Positions 1 to 9,432 of a stretch of 64,000 nt of DNA are shown here, piece by piece. A program made the position numbers and the translations under genes. The notes beneath the pieces are model-generated. The model did no database searches. It saw nothing but the letters and a program-made list of their open reading frames with translations, and was not told where the DNA came from. The stretch is taken from NCBI RefSeq assembly GCF_000696185.1, contig NZ_KK853997.1, forward strand, positions 2,108,761 to 2,172,760. Reading direction: 5' to 3'. The first letter of the stretch is position 1, and each line of letters begins with the position of its first letter. This DNA is from Kitasatospora cheerisanensis KCTC 2395. Lineage in GTDB: Bacteria > Actinomycetota > Actinomycetes > Streptomycetales > Streptomycetaceae.

Positions 1-429
1 CAGCGGCAGGCCGAACGCCAGGGTCTTGCCGGAGCCGGTGCGGCCGCGGCCGAGGACGTCGCGTCCGGCCAGCGCGTCCGGCAGCGTCGCGGCCTGGATC
101 GGGAACGGCTCGGTGACGCCCTGCGCCGCCAGTTCCTTCATCAGCCCGGACGGCAGGTTCAGTTCGGCGAAGCTCGCGGCCGGCGGGCGGGACGGGGTGC
201 CCTGCACGGGCGTGAAGTCCTCGGCGGGCGCGGCGGCGGCAGCGGCGCCCCGGCGCGGACGGCGCGGGCGCTCGGTGCGGGCCTGCTCGGCGCCGCGCGG
301 CGAACCGCCGCGCGGGGCGCCGCCACGGCCCTCGGCGCTCCGGGGCGCGCCGGTGCGCGGCTTCCGGGTGCGGGGCTGGTCACCGCGCGAAGCGGACGGG
401 CCGGACTGCGGACGGGACTGCTCGGGCAT
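1..429 (-). CDS. DEAD-box RNA helicase, N-terminal part (runs off the window)
   Basis: Only the first 143 residues are visible; the gene continues beyond base 1. A basic, Gly/Arg/Pro-rich tail (residues 1-80) precedes the helicase core. The Q motif region follows, with an aromatic F at 87 and FPIQ around 109-112, then the Walker A motif GRTGSGKT at 129-136. These are hallmarks of ATP-dependent DEAD-box RNA helicases, which unwind RNA duplexes in the cytoplasm and often act in cold or RNA-structure stress. The start is the ATG at 427-429. The neighbouring cold-shock gene on the same strand fits an RNA-chaperone setting, but the two are separated by a terminator. Confidence 0.9.
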   Translation of the reverse strand, partial: MPEQSRPQSGPSASRGDQPRTRKPRTGAPRSAEGRGGAPRGGSPRGAEQARTERPRRPRRGAAAAAAPAEDFTPVQGTPSRPPAASFAELNLPSGLMKELAAQGVTEPFPIQAATLPDALAGRDVLGRGRTGSGKTLAFGLPL

Positions 430-544
430 GCGTGTTCCTCTTCCTGAGGCCGTCGGCCGGCGCGCGGGGTGCGCGGCGGCGGGGAGTCGGCCGTCGGGAG
501 GGAACAGGCAGGCAGAGGCCGCCCCGGCCGTCGGGCGGCATGCA

Positions 545-579
545 CGAGGGCCCGTACCCTGTGGAGGTACGGGCCCTCG
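545..579 (-). terminator. Rho-independent-type hairpin after the cold-shock gene
   Basis: A perfect 14-bp stem (545-558 with 566-579) closes a 7-base loop just after the stop of the cold-shock gene. No clear U-tract follows, as is common in actinobacterial terminators. It separates the cold-shock gene from the downstream helicase gene. Confidence 0.75.
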
Positions 580-611
580 CCTGCGACAAATGAGTCGGCG
601 TCAGCCGGGAC

Positions 612-815
612 TCAGATGGTGCGGATGTTCTCCGCCTGCGGGCCCTTCTGGCCCTGGGTCACGTCGAACTCGACCTTCTGGCCCTCGATGAGCTCACGGA
701 AGCCCTGGGACTGGATGTTCGAGTAGTGGGCGAAGACGTCGGCGCCGCCGCCGTCCTGCTCGATGAAGCCGTAGCCCTTTTCGCTGTTGAACCACTTCAC
801 GGTGCCGGTAGCCAT
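612..815 (-). CDS. Cold-shock protein (CspA family)
   Basis: The 67-residue protein starts [10 protein letters not shown] and carries both RNA-binding motifs, RNP1 (KGYGFI, 13-18) and RNP2 (VFAHY, 27-31), with the normal length of a one-domain cold-shock protein. Such proteins are single-strand nucleic-acid binding RNA chaperones in the cytoplasm. The ATG at 813-815 is chosen because GGAG lies about 7 bases upstream and the family begins exactly here; reading further upstream would add unrelated residues. A long leader (see 816-986) precedes it and a strong hairpin follows. SC7.0/CspA-like paralogs are common in streptomycetes, so no specific paralog name is given. Confidence 0.95.
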   Translation of the reverse strand: MATGTVKWFNSEKGYGFIEQDGGGADVFAHYSNIQSQGFRELIEGQKVEFDVTQGQKGPQAENIRTI

Positions 816-986
816 AACCGTCTCCACTTTCACTGGGGCGTTGGGACACACACCTCGTGCGCCCCACGTAGCCGCGATCCCCATCCGGAGACTAAACACC
901 GGACAAAACAAATGCGCCTGTCGGTTGATACCAGCAGGCGCACACACACGTTCATGGGAACCAATACTGCAACTGCTTCGACAATA
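816..986 (-). promoter_or_regulatory. Leader and candidate promoter of the cold-shock gene
   Basis: On the minus strand an extended -10-like element TG-C-TATTGT lies at 981-986, with no convincing -35. Transcription from there would give a leader of about 160 bases. The leader contains an 8-bp hairpin (913-920 with 935-942, 14-base loop). Long structured leaders are known to control cspA-type mRNAs in cold; whether this one does is inference. Confidence 0.35.
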
Positions 987-1051
987 GCACGGCCACCCTC
1001 GTCAACGGCGGCAAAAGTTCCGCTGGTCACACCGCGTTTCGGGCCGACGCC

Positions 1052-1089
1052 GAGGGGGCATGCGGTCCGGTTGGACCGCATGCCCCCTC
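1052..1089 (-). terminator. Terminator hairpin after the first MmpL gene
   Basis: A perfect 17-bp stem (1052-1068 with 1073-1089) with a GGTT loop sits 36 bases after the stop of the MmpL gene on the minus strand. It also isolates the cold-shock leader from upstream transcription. Confidence 0.8.
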
Positions 1090-1125
1090 ACTCAGGGCGT
1101 TCGGGCACTACCCGTGCGTGGCCGT

Positions 1126-3288
1126 TCAGGCCCGGCCGGCGGGCTGCGGCTCGCGCTCGCCGAGGGCCTCGGGGCCGTGGTCGGGCATCGCGCCGTGACC
1201 GGGCCACCAGGCCTTCTTGCCGAGCAGCGCGGTGATCGCCGGGGTGAAGAACATCGCCATCACGAAGGCCGCCAGCACGATGCCGATGGCCAGCGCGAAG
1301 CCCAGCTCGGCGAACAGCACGTTGCCCGCCAGCATGAAGGTCGCGAACGAGGCCGCCAGGATGAAGCCGGCCGCGGCGACGGTCGGACCGGCGTGCCGGA
1401 CCGCTTCCCTGGCCGCCTCGCGCGGGTTGCGGCCCTCGCGGGCCTCCTCGCGGAGCCGGGCGATGATCAGGATGTTGTAGTCGGTGCCGATCGCCACCAC
1501 GAACAGGTAGATGAAGATCGGCAGCATGAACATCAGACCGGGCTCGGTGCCGATCTTGAGGAAGGCCACCGTGGTGGCGCCCAGGGTCGCGGCGAAGCCG
1601 AGGCCGACCGAGGCCATCAGGTACCAGGGGGCAACCACGCTGCGCAGCTGGAGGCCCAGGATCAGCAGGATCAGCACGCCTGCCACCGGGAAGACCAGCT
1701 TGTAGTCGTGGGTCATCGCCAGGTTGATGTCCTTGTACACCGACGAGGTGCCGCCGACCAGGACCTCGGTGCCGGCCGGCGCGGCCGCGTGGCCGGCCGT
1801 GCGCAGCTCGGTGACGGTGTCGATCGCCGCGTTGCTGGCCGCGGCGTCCTTGAGCGTCACGGTGAAGTCGGCGGTGGTGCCGTCCTCGCTGAGCTTGTGC
1901 TCGGCCTGGACGGTGGCGACGCCGGGCACCTGGCCGATCCTGGTGCCGAAGCCGTCGAGCTTGGCGGCGTCGAGCTTGGCGCCGTCCTTGCTGGTGACGA
2001 AGACGTGCGTGGGGTCGGCGGCGCCGGCCGAGAAGCCCTTGGTCAGGGCGTCCATGACGACCATGGACTCCTTGTCCTTCGGCATCATGCTCTTCGCCAT
2101 GTCGAAGGTGCCGGTGTAGCCGAGGCCGGCCAGCGAGAGGATCACCAGCAGGCCGCCGGAGACCAGCGCGATGATGCCGGGGCGGCGGCCGACGACGTTG
2201 CCGAGCTTGTGGAAGCGGGCGCCGGCGGGCTCCTGCATCCACTTGCGGCCGGGCCAGAAGGTGGCCTTGGCCGGGATGACGGAGAGCAGCGCCGGGGTCA
2301 GGGTGAGCGAGGCCAGCGCGGTGACGATGACGGAGATCGCCAGCGCCGGGCCGAGCGAGGTGAACATGCCGAGCTCGGAGAGCAGCAGCACCGCGAAGGC
2401 GACGGTGACCGCGCCGGCGGCCGAGGCGATCGCCTCGCCGACCCGGCCGACGCCGTTGGCGACGGCGGCCTTGCGGTCGTCGCCGGCCCGGAGCCGCTCG
2501 CGGTAGCGGAACATCAGGAACAGGAAGTAGTCGGTGCCGACGCCGAGGATGACGACGATGTCGATCGCCGAGGCGATCGGCGAGGACTTCAGGTCGAAGA
2601 TGTCGGTGACGAAGGCGATCAGGCCGCTGGCGGCGATCATCGGGAACAGCGACAGCAGCACCGGCAGCCAGCCGACCAGGATGCCGCGGAAGATCACGCC
2701 GACGATGACCACGATCAGCACGATGGTGGCGAGCATGGTGATCGCGTCGGTGGCGCTGGAGGACTCCTTCTGGTCCTGCGCCATCGCGGCCTGGCCGCCG
2801 ACCTGGAACTTCAGCGCGGTGCCCTTGGCGAGCTCTTTGCCCTCGTCGCGCAGGTCCTTGGCGGCCTTCGGGTACTCGTCGGTCTGCATCTTGGTCTTGT
2901 CGATGGAGACCATGCCCATCGCGTAGTGACCGTCCTGCGAGATGGTCTTCCCCGGCATCGGGGGGATCACCTGCTCGACCAGGGGTATGTGCTTGTCGGT
3001 CAGGCCCTTGGTGATCCTGGCCATGTCGGCCTGGTCGGCGTCGGTCAGCGCGCCGCCGTCCGTGCGCTCGAACATCAGGATGGCGCCGGGGGTGAACTCG
3101 GCCGGGAACTTGTCCTGCTGGACCACCGAGGCCCGGATGGACTCGTAGTGCTTCGGCAGGAACTCTGACTCGTCGGTCGAGGCGCTCAGCTTCGGGGCGC
3201 CGGCGACCAGCGCGATGGATCCGATGACCCAGGCGATGATCACCCACCACGCCCGCTTGACGACGAAGTGTCCAAGTCGGTGGAACAT
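1126..3288 (-). CDS. MMPL/RND-family membrane transporter
   Basis: The 720-residue protein has the MmpL layout: an N-terminal membrane helix (about residues 10-32), a periplasm-side loop, a bundle of five helices, a second loop and a second bundle. Each bundle carries the Asp-Tyr pair expected of the proton relay: GTDYFLF in the first and GTDYNILI in the second. Such proteins use the proton gradient to export lipids, siderophores or drugs across the cytoplasmic membrane; the substrate here is unknown. ATG at 3286-3288 is preferred because AGGAGG lies about 10 bases upstream. It is divergent from a second MmpL gene, sharing a 484-bp region with an inverted repeat. Confidence 0.9.
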   Translation of the reverse strand: MFHRLGHFVVKRAWWVIIAWVIGSIALVAGAPKLSASTDESEFLPKHYESIRASVVQQDKFPAEFTPGAILMFERTDGGALTDADQADMARITKGLTDKHIPLVEQVIPPMPGKTISQDGHYAMGMVSIDKTKMQTDEYPKAAKDLRDEGKELAKGTALKFQVGGQAAMAQDQKESSSATDAITMLATIVLIVVIVGVIFRGILVGWLPVLLSLFPMIAASGLIAFVTDIFDLKSSPIASAIDIVVILGVGTDYFLFLMFRYRERLRAGDDRKAAVANGVGRVGEAIASAAGAVTVAFAVLLLSELGMFTSLGPALAISVIVTALASLTLTPALLSVIPAKATFWPGRKWMQEPAGARFHKLGNVVGRRPGIIALVSGGLLVILSLAGLGYTGTFDMAKSMMPKDKESMVVMDALTKGFSAGAADPTHVFVTSKDGAKLDAAKLDGFGTRIGQVPGVATVQAEHKLSEDGTTADFTVTLKDAAASNAAIDTVTELRTAGHAAAPAGTEVLVGGTSSVYKDINLAMTHDYKLVFPVAGVLILLILGLQLRSVVAPWYLMASVGLGFAATLGATTVAFLKIGTEPGLMFMLPIFIYLFVVAIGTDYNILIIARLREEAREGRNPREAAREAVRHAGPTVAAAGFILAASFATFMLAGNVLFAELGFALAIGIVLAAFVMAMFFTPAITALLGKKAWWPGHGAMPDHGPEALGEREPQPAGRA

Positions 3289-3384
3289 GCTCGAAATGCC
3301 TCCTGGGCATGGTTCACCGCAGCCGGGGGACGGGGACCGGGCAACGGCTGGACCGGCGCGCGGAACCCTCAACAGGGCCTAGCC

Positions 3385-3441
3385 GGTCGGCAGGTAAGGA
3401 CTAGCGGGCATCCTACGGGACCTTGCTTGCCGACCGGCAAG
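3385..3441. promoter_or_regulatory. Inverted-repeat operator candidate between divergent MmpL genes
   Basis: Two related palindromic features overlap. The 15-mer at 3385-3399 is matched by its inverted copy at 3421-3435 at 13 of 15 positions. The second copy is also part of a compact palindrome CTTGCCG-AC-CGGCAAG (3426-3441). Compact palindromes of this kind in divergent promoters are typical TetR-family operators. No regulator gene lies alongside. The rest of the 3289-3772 gap holds C/G-rich sequence with small palindromes (for example CCCCTAGGGG near 3460) and no gene. Confidence 0.45.
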
Positions 3442-3772
3442 TGGGTTTCGTCTGCGCCCCCTAGGGGCGGCCACGGAGCCTGCCCCCGGTACATCGTCGC
3501 CCGGCGGCAACCCTTCCCACCTCGTGCCCGGGGTGGAGACCGCTCCCCCTCAGGGTGGATTCCGGGCCGCCCTCAAGGAGGAGGGCCCGACCCCGCAGGT
3601 AGGGATAACCCCCTACTCCACCCTGGGGGAAGGTCCAGGGAGAAGTCGGTGACTAGCCGGATGGTTCGTCAGAACCCCAGCTCATAGCGTCTGTTCTGCC
3701 GCCGGAAGCAGCGCCGCGGCCCACCGACCGGGGCGGCCCCGCACCGCCCGACACCCCTGGGGGACACGTACC

Positions 3773-6004
3773 GTGAAGCAAGGAATCGCCGCCACCATGG
3801 GCGCCTGGAGCGCCCGGCACAGAAAGACCGCGGTCTTCGGCTGGCTGCTCTTCGTCGTCCTCGCCGCCTACCTCGGCGGCGTGCACGGCTCGACCAAGGT
3901 CACCGACTCCGAGTCGATGCCGGGCCAGGTCGCCCGGGCCGCCAAGATCCTGGACGACGCGGGCATCAAGTCCCCGGCCGGCGAGACCGTCCTGGTGCAG
4001 AGCGGCGCGCTGGCGGCCGACGACGCCTCGTTCAAGGCCGTCGTCGAGCAGGTCTCCGCGGCGGTGCGGGGCACCGGCAAGGTCGGCGAGCTGCACAGCC
4101 CGTACGACACCGGGGCGATATCCGCCGACCGGCACTCCGCCCTGCTGCAGTTCACGCTCGCCGGAGAGGACCGCGAGAAGGCCGTCGAGAACGTGCCCGC
4201 GGTGATGGACGCGGTGGCCGCCGTGCAGAAGCAGCACCCCGAGCTGCTGGTCGAGGAGTTCGGCGAGGCCAGCGCCGGCAAGTGGTTCAACGACCAGTTC
4301 ACCGACGACTTCGCCCGCGCCGAGTGGACGGCCGTGCCGCTCGCCCTCGGCATCCTGCTGGTCGCGTTCGGCGCGCTGGTCGCCGCGGTGCTGCCGGTGG
4401 TGCTGGCGATCACCGCCTTCGTGGCCGCCTCCGGCCTGGTCGCGCTCTCCTCCGGCATGCTGCACACCAGCAACGACGCCTCCTCGGTGATGCTGCTGGT
4501 CGGCCTCGCGGTCGGCGTCGACTACTGCCTGTTCTACCTGCGCCGCGAGCGCGAGGAGCGCGCCGCCGGGCACGACGCCGAGACCGCGCTGCGGATCGCC
4601 GCCGCCACCAGCGGGCGCGCCGTGCTGGTCTCCGGCATCACCGTGGTGGTCGCCATGGCCGGCATGTTCCTCACCGGCATCGCCACCTTCAAGGCGATGT
4701 CTTTCGCCACCATCCTGGTCGTGATCACCGCCGTACTGGGTTCGCTGACGGTGCTGCCCGCGCTGCTCTCGATGCTCGGAGACCGGGTGGAGAAGGGCAG
4801 GGTCCCGTTCCTGCACCGCCTGCGCCGCGGCGCCGGCGAGGGCAGCCGGTTCTGGAACGCGGTGCTCACCCCGGTGCTGCGCCGCCCGCTGGCCGCCGCC
4901 GTGCTGGCCACCGCCGCCCTGCTGGCGATCGCCTCGCCGACGCTCACCATGCACACCGCCAACCTGACCTTCCAGCAGCAACTGCCCAAGGGCAACGCCC
5001 TGGTGGCCACCTCGCAGCGGATCCAGGACGCCTTCCCCGGCAGCCCCTCCCCCGCCACCGTCGTGGTCAAGGCACGGGACATCTCCTCCCCCGAGATGAC
5101 GCAGGCCCTGGCCGACCTCCAGTCCCGGGCCCTCGCCACCGGCAGGATGCACGGCCCCACCTCGCTGACGGTGCACGCCGAGCAGAACGTCGCCACGGTC
5201 GACATCCCGCTCTACGGCAGCGGCAACGACACCGCCTCCGCCGAGGCCCTGAAGGCGCTGCGCGAGCAGGTGGTGCCCGCCACGGTCGGCAAGGTCCCCG
5301 GCACCGAGGCCCCGGTCACCGGCAGCACCGCCGGCTCGGTCGACTTCAACCGGCAGATGTCGGACTCGATGCTCCCGGTCTTCGGCTTCGTCGTCGTCTT
5401 CGCCTTCCTGCTGATGCTCTGCTCGTTCCGCTCGGTGTCGATCGCCGTCACCGCCGTGCTGCTCAACCTGCTCTCCGTCGGCGCCGCCTACGGCGTGCTG
5501 ACGCTGGTCTTCCAGCACGGCGTCGGCGCCTCGCTGATCGGCACCGCGGGCGTCGGGGCGGTGGAGAGCTGGATACCGCTGTTCCTGTTCGTGATCCTCT
5601 TCGGCCTGTCGATGGACTACCACGTGTTCGTGGTCTCCCGGATCAAGGAGGCGTACGACCGGGGCCTGCCCACCCGCGCGGCCGTCGCCCACGGCATCCG
5701 CAGCACCGCCGGCGTGGTCACCAGCGCCGCCGTGATCATGGTCGGGGTGTTCGCGGTCTTCGGGACGCTGTCCATGCAGGTGATGAAGCAGATGGGCGTC
5801 GGCCTGGCCGTCGCCGTCCTGATCGACGCCACGGTGATCCGGGCCGTGCTGCTCCCCGCCGCGATGTCCCTGCTCGGCGACCGGAACTGGTACCTGCCGC
5901 GCTGGCTGCACTGGCTGCCCCGGCTGGAGGGCGAGGCGCCCGTCCCCGCCCCGGCCGGCACCGGCGCCCACCGCGGCCGCGGGGAGCACGAACTGGTGGG
6001 CTGA
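3773..6004 (+). CDS. MMPL/RND-family membrane transporter
   Basis: A 743-residue MmpL-type exporter. A helix at residues 20-36 is followed by an extracytoplasmic domain and two helix bundles, each with the proton-relay pair (GVDYCLF and SMDYHVFVVSR). The C-terminal tail after the last helix is short and ends in a His/Gly/Arg-rich stretch. The GTG at 3773 is taken as start because GGGGGA precedes it by 8 bases; an ATG at 3797 is an alternative. It is divergent from the other MmpL gene and probably shares its operator. It is more like the MmpL at 32591-34797 (shared SMDY-type second motif) than its direct neighbour. Confidence 0.9.
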   Translation: MKQGIAATMGAWSARHRKTAVFGWLLFVVLAAYLGGVHGSTKVTDSESMPGQVARAAKILDDAGIKSPAGETVLVQSGALAADDASFKAVVEQVSAAVRGTGKVGELHSPYDTGAISADRHSALLQFTLAGEDREKAVENVPAVMDAVAAVQKQHPELLVEEFGEASAGKWFNDQFTDDFARAEWTAVPLALGILLVAFGALVAAVLPVVLAITAFVAASGLVALSSGMLHTSNDASSVMLLVGLAVGVDYCLFYLRREREERAAGHDAETALRIAAATSGRAVLVSGITVVVAMAGMFLTGIATFKAMSFATILVVITAVLGSLTVLPALLSMLGDRVEKGRVPFLHRLRRGAGEGSRFWNAVLTPVLRRPLAAAVLATAALLAIASPTLTMHTANLTFQQQLPKGNALVATSQRIQDAFPGSPSPATVVVKARDISSPEMTQALADLQSRALATGRMHGPTSLTVHAEQNVATVDIPLYGSGNDTASAEALKALREQVVPATVGKVPGTEAPVTGSTAGSVDFNRQMSDSMLPVFGFVVVFAFLLMLCSFRSVSIAVTAVLLNLLSVGAAYGVLTLVFQHGVGASLIGTAGVGAVESWIPLFLFVILFGLSMDYHVFVVSRIKEAYDRGLPTRAAVAHGIRSTAGVVTSAAVIMVGVFAVFGTLSMQVMKQMGVGLAVAVLIDATVIRAVLLPAAMSLLGDRNWYLPRWLHWLPRLEGEAPVPAPAGTGAHRGRGEHELVG

Positions 6005-6047
6005 CCCGGTCCCCCGGGCCGGGCCCGGGTTCGCCGACAATGAGCAG

Positions 6048-6935
6048 GTGATTTTCGACGAATCGGGGGCCCGTGCCCTCCTCCAGCAGGCGTGCGCCCC
6101 GGCCGGTCTCGACCCGGCCGGGGCCGCGCTCATTTCGCTCGGCCAGAACGCCGTCTTCGACCTCCCGGAGCTCGGCCTGGTCGCCAAGGTCGGCCGCACG
6201 CCCGGCTCGGCCGACCGCGCCGCCCGCGAACTCGCGCTGGCCGGCTGGCTGGACGGGGCGGGCGTGCCGGTGGTCCGCCCCGCCGACACCGCGGTGCACC
6301 TGGCGCAGCAGCACCCGGTCACCCTGTGGCACCGGCTGGCGCCCGCCGTGCGCCCGGCCCGGCCCGCGGACCTGGCGCCGCTGCTGCGCGTCCTGCACGC
6401 GCTGCCGGCCGAGCCGGCCCCGCCGGTGGCGCTCGGCCGCCGCGACCTGCTGGCCCCGGTGGACAGTTGGCTGGCCGCTGCGGAGGGTCACATCGATCCG
6501 GCGGACGTCGCCTTCCTCCGTGACCGGAAAGAGACCTTTGTCACCGCAATTTCCGAATTGACCCCTTTTCTCCCCTCCGGTCCGATCCACGGCGACGCGC
6601 TGCCCCGCAACGTGCACATCGGTCCGGACGGTCCGGTGCTGCTCGACCTGGAGTACATGGCCTCGGACCTGCGCGAGCACGACCTAGTGGTGCTGGCGCT
6701 CAGTCAGGACCGGTACGGCGTACCGGCGGAGGAGGTCGCGGCGTTCAACGCGGCCTACGGCTGGGACGTCCGCGAGTGGCCGGGCTTCGCGGTGCTGCGC
6801 GGCGCGCGGGAGACCGCGAGCGCGGCGTGGGTGGCCCAGCAGTCGCCCGGAAACCCGTCCGCCGCGGCCGAGTTCCGTCGCCGCGTCGACTCGCTGCGTG
6901 ACGGCGAGGCGGCAGTACGCTGGTTCGCGTTCTGA
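6048..6935 (+). CDS. APH-type phosphotransferase family protein
   Basis: A 295-residue cytoplasmic protein with the fold signature of the aminoglycoside/choline kinase superfamily. The N-lobe has a lysine in LVAKVGRT (about residues 44-51), the catalytic loop reads HGDALPRN (Brenner-type HxD...N) and the metal-binding segment reads LLDLEYMA. Substrates in this superfamily range from aminoglycosides to fructosamines and homoserine, so resistance cannot be inferred. GTG at 6048 is used as start. It lies 43 bp after the MmpL gene on the same strand and could be co-transcribed. Several codons in the middle (for example ATT, TTT, GAA) are AT-richer than the surroundings. Confidence 0.75.
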   Translation: MIFDESGARALLQQACAPAGLDPAGAALISLGQNAVFDLPELGLVAKVGRTPGSADRAARELALAGWLDGAGVPVVRPADTAVHLAQQHPVTLWHRLAPAVRPARPADLAPLLRVLHALPAEPAPPVALGRRDLLAPVDSWLAAAEGHIDPADVAFLRDRKETFVTAISELTPFLPSGPIHGDALPRNVHIGPDGPVLLDLEYMASDLREHDLVVLALSQDRYGVPAEEVAAFNAAYGWDVREWPGFAVLRGARETASAAWVAQQSPGNPSAAAEFRRRVDSLRDGEAAVRWFAF

Positions 6936-7064
6936 CCGCTTCCGTTCGGTGCCCGCCCTGTGGCGCAGCGCACACCCGGACGGAACCACCTCGTTCGTAC
7001 CTGGCGTCGTATCCGACCAGACGCCCCGTCCTCAGGCGGCCGGTACGACGTCAGGAGTCGCTCC

Positions 7065-8042
7065 ATGGTGAAGTCCCGCATATCCGCCCGTCGTCGTTCT
7101 CTTCTTCTCGGTGCCTCCGCACTGCTCGCCCCGGCCCTGCTGGTGGCGTGCGGTGCGCACGGCACTCCCACCGCGGCGGGGGACGCCGCGCAGCACTCGG
7201 CCTCGCCGAGCGCGAGCACGACGCCGAGCGCGAGCGGGACCTCCTCGGTGGCGGCCCGGCCGACGCCCGGCCAGGGCGCCACCGAGTCCTCGCCGTTCAC
7301 CACGCCGAGCCAGGACCCGACGACGCCGACCCGGACGCCCTCGCCGTCCGCGCCGCGCACCACCCCGTCCGCCACGGCCGACCCGGCCACCCCCGCGCCG
7401 GGCGCCTCGCAGCCGTCCGGCGGCCAGCAGGGGCACGCCCCGGCCGGCAACGTGCTGCGGCACACCGCCTCGGGCGGCAAGACCGTGGCGCTGACCTTCG
7501 ACGACGGCCCGGGCCCGGCCACCGGCCAGGTGCTGGACCTGCTGGCGAAGTACGACGCCAAGGCGACGTTCTGCGAGATCGGCGACAACGCGAAGGCCCA
7601 CCCGGCGGCCGTGCAGCGGATCCTCGCCGAGGGCCACCGCCTGTGCGACCACACCGTGGACCACCCGCAGCCGATGCACACCCAGTCGCACCAGCAGCAG
7701 GTCGCGGAGATCGGCGACGCCAAGGCGATGATCGACAAGGCCGCCGGCGGCGACGCCCGGATGAGCTGGTGGCGCGCCCCGGGCGGCGACTTCACCGCGG
7801 AGAACGAGAAGATCGGCGCCGACCTGGGCATGAAGTCCCTCGGCTGGACGGTGGACCCGCGCGACTGGTCCCGCCCCGGCGTGCAGTCGATCGTCTCCAA
7901 CGTGCAGCAGAACCTGCGCCCGGGCGGCGTGGTGCTGATGCACGACGGCGGCGGCGACCGCAGCCAGACCGTGGCGGCGCTCAAGCAGCTGCTGCCGTGG
8001 CTGGTCGCACAGGGCTACACTTTCGACTTCCCGCAGTCCTGA
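7065..8042 (+). CDS. Polysaccharide deacetylase lipoprotein (CE4/NodB domain)
   Basis: The 325-residue protein has a lipoprotein signal with lipobox LVAC (Cys29), a Ser/Thr/Pro/Ala-rich linker of about 100 residues, then a NodB domain with all five CE4 motifs. These are TFDDGP, the metal-binding HTVDH, RAPGGD, VDPRDW and LMHDGG. It should remove N-acetyl groups from an extracellular glycan such as peptidoglycan or a GlcNAc polymer while anchored to the outer face of the membrane. The ATG at 7065 follows AGGAG by 7 bases. A small hairpin follows the stop. The substrate cannot be told from sequence. Confidence 0.9.
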   Translation: MVKSRISARRRSLLLGASALLAPALLVACGAHGTPTAAGDAAQHSASPSASTTPSASGTSSVAARPTPGQGATESSPFTTPSQDPTTPTRTPSPSAPRTTPSATADPATPAPGASQPSGGQQGHAPAGNVLRHTASGGKTVALTFDDGPGPATGQVLDLLAKYDAKATFCEIGDNAKAHPAAVQRILAEGHRLCDHTVDHPQPMHTQSHQQQVAEIGDAKAMIDKAAGGDARMSWWRAPGGDFTAENEKIGADLGMKSLGWTVDPRDWSRPGVQSIVSNVQQNLRPGGVVLMHDGGGDRSQTVAALKQLLPWLVAQGYTFDFPQS

Positions 8043-8060
8043 CCGGCCGCCGTACCGGGC

Positions 8061-8081
8061 GTCCTGACAGATCGTCAGGAC
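8061..8081 (+). terminator. Weak hairpin after the deacetylase gene
   Basis: An 8-bp inverted repeat (8061-8068 with 8074-8081) lies between the deacetylase stop and the next gene. It may attenuate rather than fully stop transcription. Confidence 0.4.
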
Positions 8082-8103
8082 TCTCCCCGGCCCCAGGAGT
8101 CCT

Positions 8104-9414
8104 GTGCCCGCGTCCGTGTACCGCATCACCCCGTACGACCCCGCCGCCCCCGAGGAGGAGGCCTTCCTGCGGGCGGCCGCCGCGTTCGCCGAGGAGTGCG
8201 GCGTCGACCGGCTGACGATCCGTCGCCCCTCGGCGCGCCTGCTCGGTCCCGACCGGGACGGGATGCGCCTGGACGCCCTGTTCCCGGGCCTGCGCGGCTA
8301 CCACGACGGCGCGCAGGCCCCGCTGGGGACGGCGCTGGAGCTGGTGCGGATGATGCTCCGCGGCGACGAGGGCCGGTGCCTGCTGGAGTCCGGCGACGCG
8401 TTCTTCGTGCACATCGGCCCCGACCGGGACGTGTACATCGGCGCCGACCGCCCGTGCGGGCGCGCCGTCGCGTTCGCCCGGCAGCTCGGCCTGTTCCCGG
8501 AGCCGGTGCCGGAGTCGCCGCACTCCGCGGAGCCCGGGGAGCCGGGCGGCCCGCAGCGGCCCGCCGACGAGGAGTTCTGGGCGCGGCTGCGGTGGCTGGT
8601 CTCGACGGGGCGGGCGGGCCTCCTGGAGGAGGAGTACGTCCGGAACCTGTCCCGCCGGCACCGCCTGACGCCCGAGACGGTCGACGCGGTGCGCGCCGGT
8701 CTCGCCCCGCGCGCCCTGCTGACGCTCTGGCCGCCGCTGCCCGCGGACCGGGACGAGGACGCGAGCGACAGCACGGCGGGGTCCGCCGCGGGCGCGCGGG
8801 CCGCCGCCCTGCCGGTCGGGACGGACGAGTACCGGCCGCTGCTCAGCGGGGTGCTGGTCGACGAGGACGGCGTGCTGCGGGCCGGCTGGCGCACCCCCTG
8901 GACGCCCTGCGACGAGACCTGGGCGTTCCTGGCCGCGCTGCGGCCCGGGCAGACCGTCTCCGGCACGGTCACCGGGTTCGCCGACACCGTGGCCTTCGTG
9001 GACGTCGACGGCTTCCCCGCGCGGATCCGTCAACCGGAGCTGTCCTGGCCGCCGTTCCCCGACCCGGCGGAGCTGGTGGGCCGGGAGGTCACCGCCCAGG
9101 TGCTCCAGGTCGACCTGGTCCGCGAGGAGCTGTACCTGTCGCTGCGGGCCCTGCAGCAGAACCCCTTGGAGCAGCTGACCGGCCGGGTCGGCCGGGTGGT
9201 GCCCGGCGTGGTGACGAAGGTGCTGCCGTTCGGCCTCTTCGTCCGGATCGAGGACGGGCCGGGCGGCCTCCAAGGGCTGGTGCCGGCCGCCGAGTTGGCC
9301 GGGGAGGAGCACCGGGTCGGCGATCCGCTGGCCGTGCAGCTCCTGGAGGTGGACCTGACCCGGCAGCGGTTCCTGCTGTCCCGCCGCCGGGCGCTCGCCG
9401 CCGGGGCCCGCTGA
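8104..9414 (+). CDS. Protein with two C-terminal S1 RNA-binding domains
   Basis: A 436-residue cytoplasmic protein. The first ~270 residues have no recognised domain. The C-terminal third holds two S1-like OB folds, one beginning near PGQTVSGTVTGF (about 281) and one near GRVVPGVVTKVLPFGLFVRI (about 362); the second has the classical FGLFV strand and LLSRRR end. RNA binding is the likely activity; partner and role are unknown. GTG at 8104 is chosen because AGGAG precedes it by 7 bases. It converges on the exonuclease gene with an 18-bp gap. Confidence 0.7.
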   Translation: MPASVYRITPYDPAAPEEEAFLRAAAAFAEECGVDRLTIRRPSARLLGPDRDGMRLDALFPGLRGYHDGAQAPLGTALELVRMMLRGDEGRCLLESGDAFFVHIGPDRDVYIGADRPCGRAVAFARQLGLFPEPVPESPHSAEPGEPGGPQRPADEEFWARLRWLVSTGRAGLLEEEYVRNLSRRHRLTPETVDAVRAGLAPRALLTLWPPLPADRDEDASDSTAGSAAGARAAALPVGTDEYRPLLSGVLVDEDGVLRAGWRTPWTPCDETWAFLAALRPGQTVSGTVTGFADTVAFVDVDGFPARIRQPELSWPPFPDPAELVGREVTAQVLQVDLVREELYLSLRALQQNPLEQLTGRVGRVVPGVVTKVLPFGLFVRIEDGPGGLQGLVPAAELAGEEHRVGDPLAVQLLEVDLTRQRFLLSRRRALAAGAR

Positions 9415-9432
9415 CCGGCCGTCAGCAGGCGC

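Noticed and set aside
1060..3168. A long plus-strand reading frame of about 700 codons opposite the first MmpL gene
   Set aside because: It is a composition shadow: highly repetitive Arg/Gly/Asp content, no ribosome site, and the minus-strand frame shows a full MmpL protein.
6048..6935. An aminoglycoside resistance gene
   Set aside because: The catalytic loop fits the wide APH superfamily, not specifically the resistance enzymes; no linked resistance genes exist.
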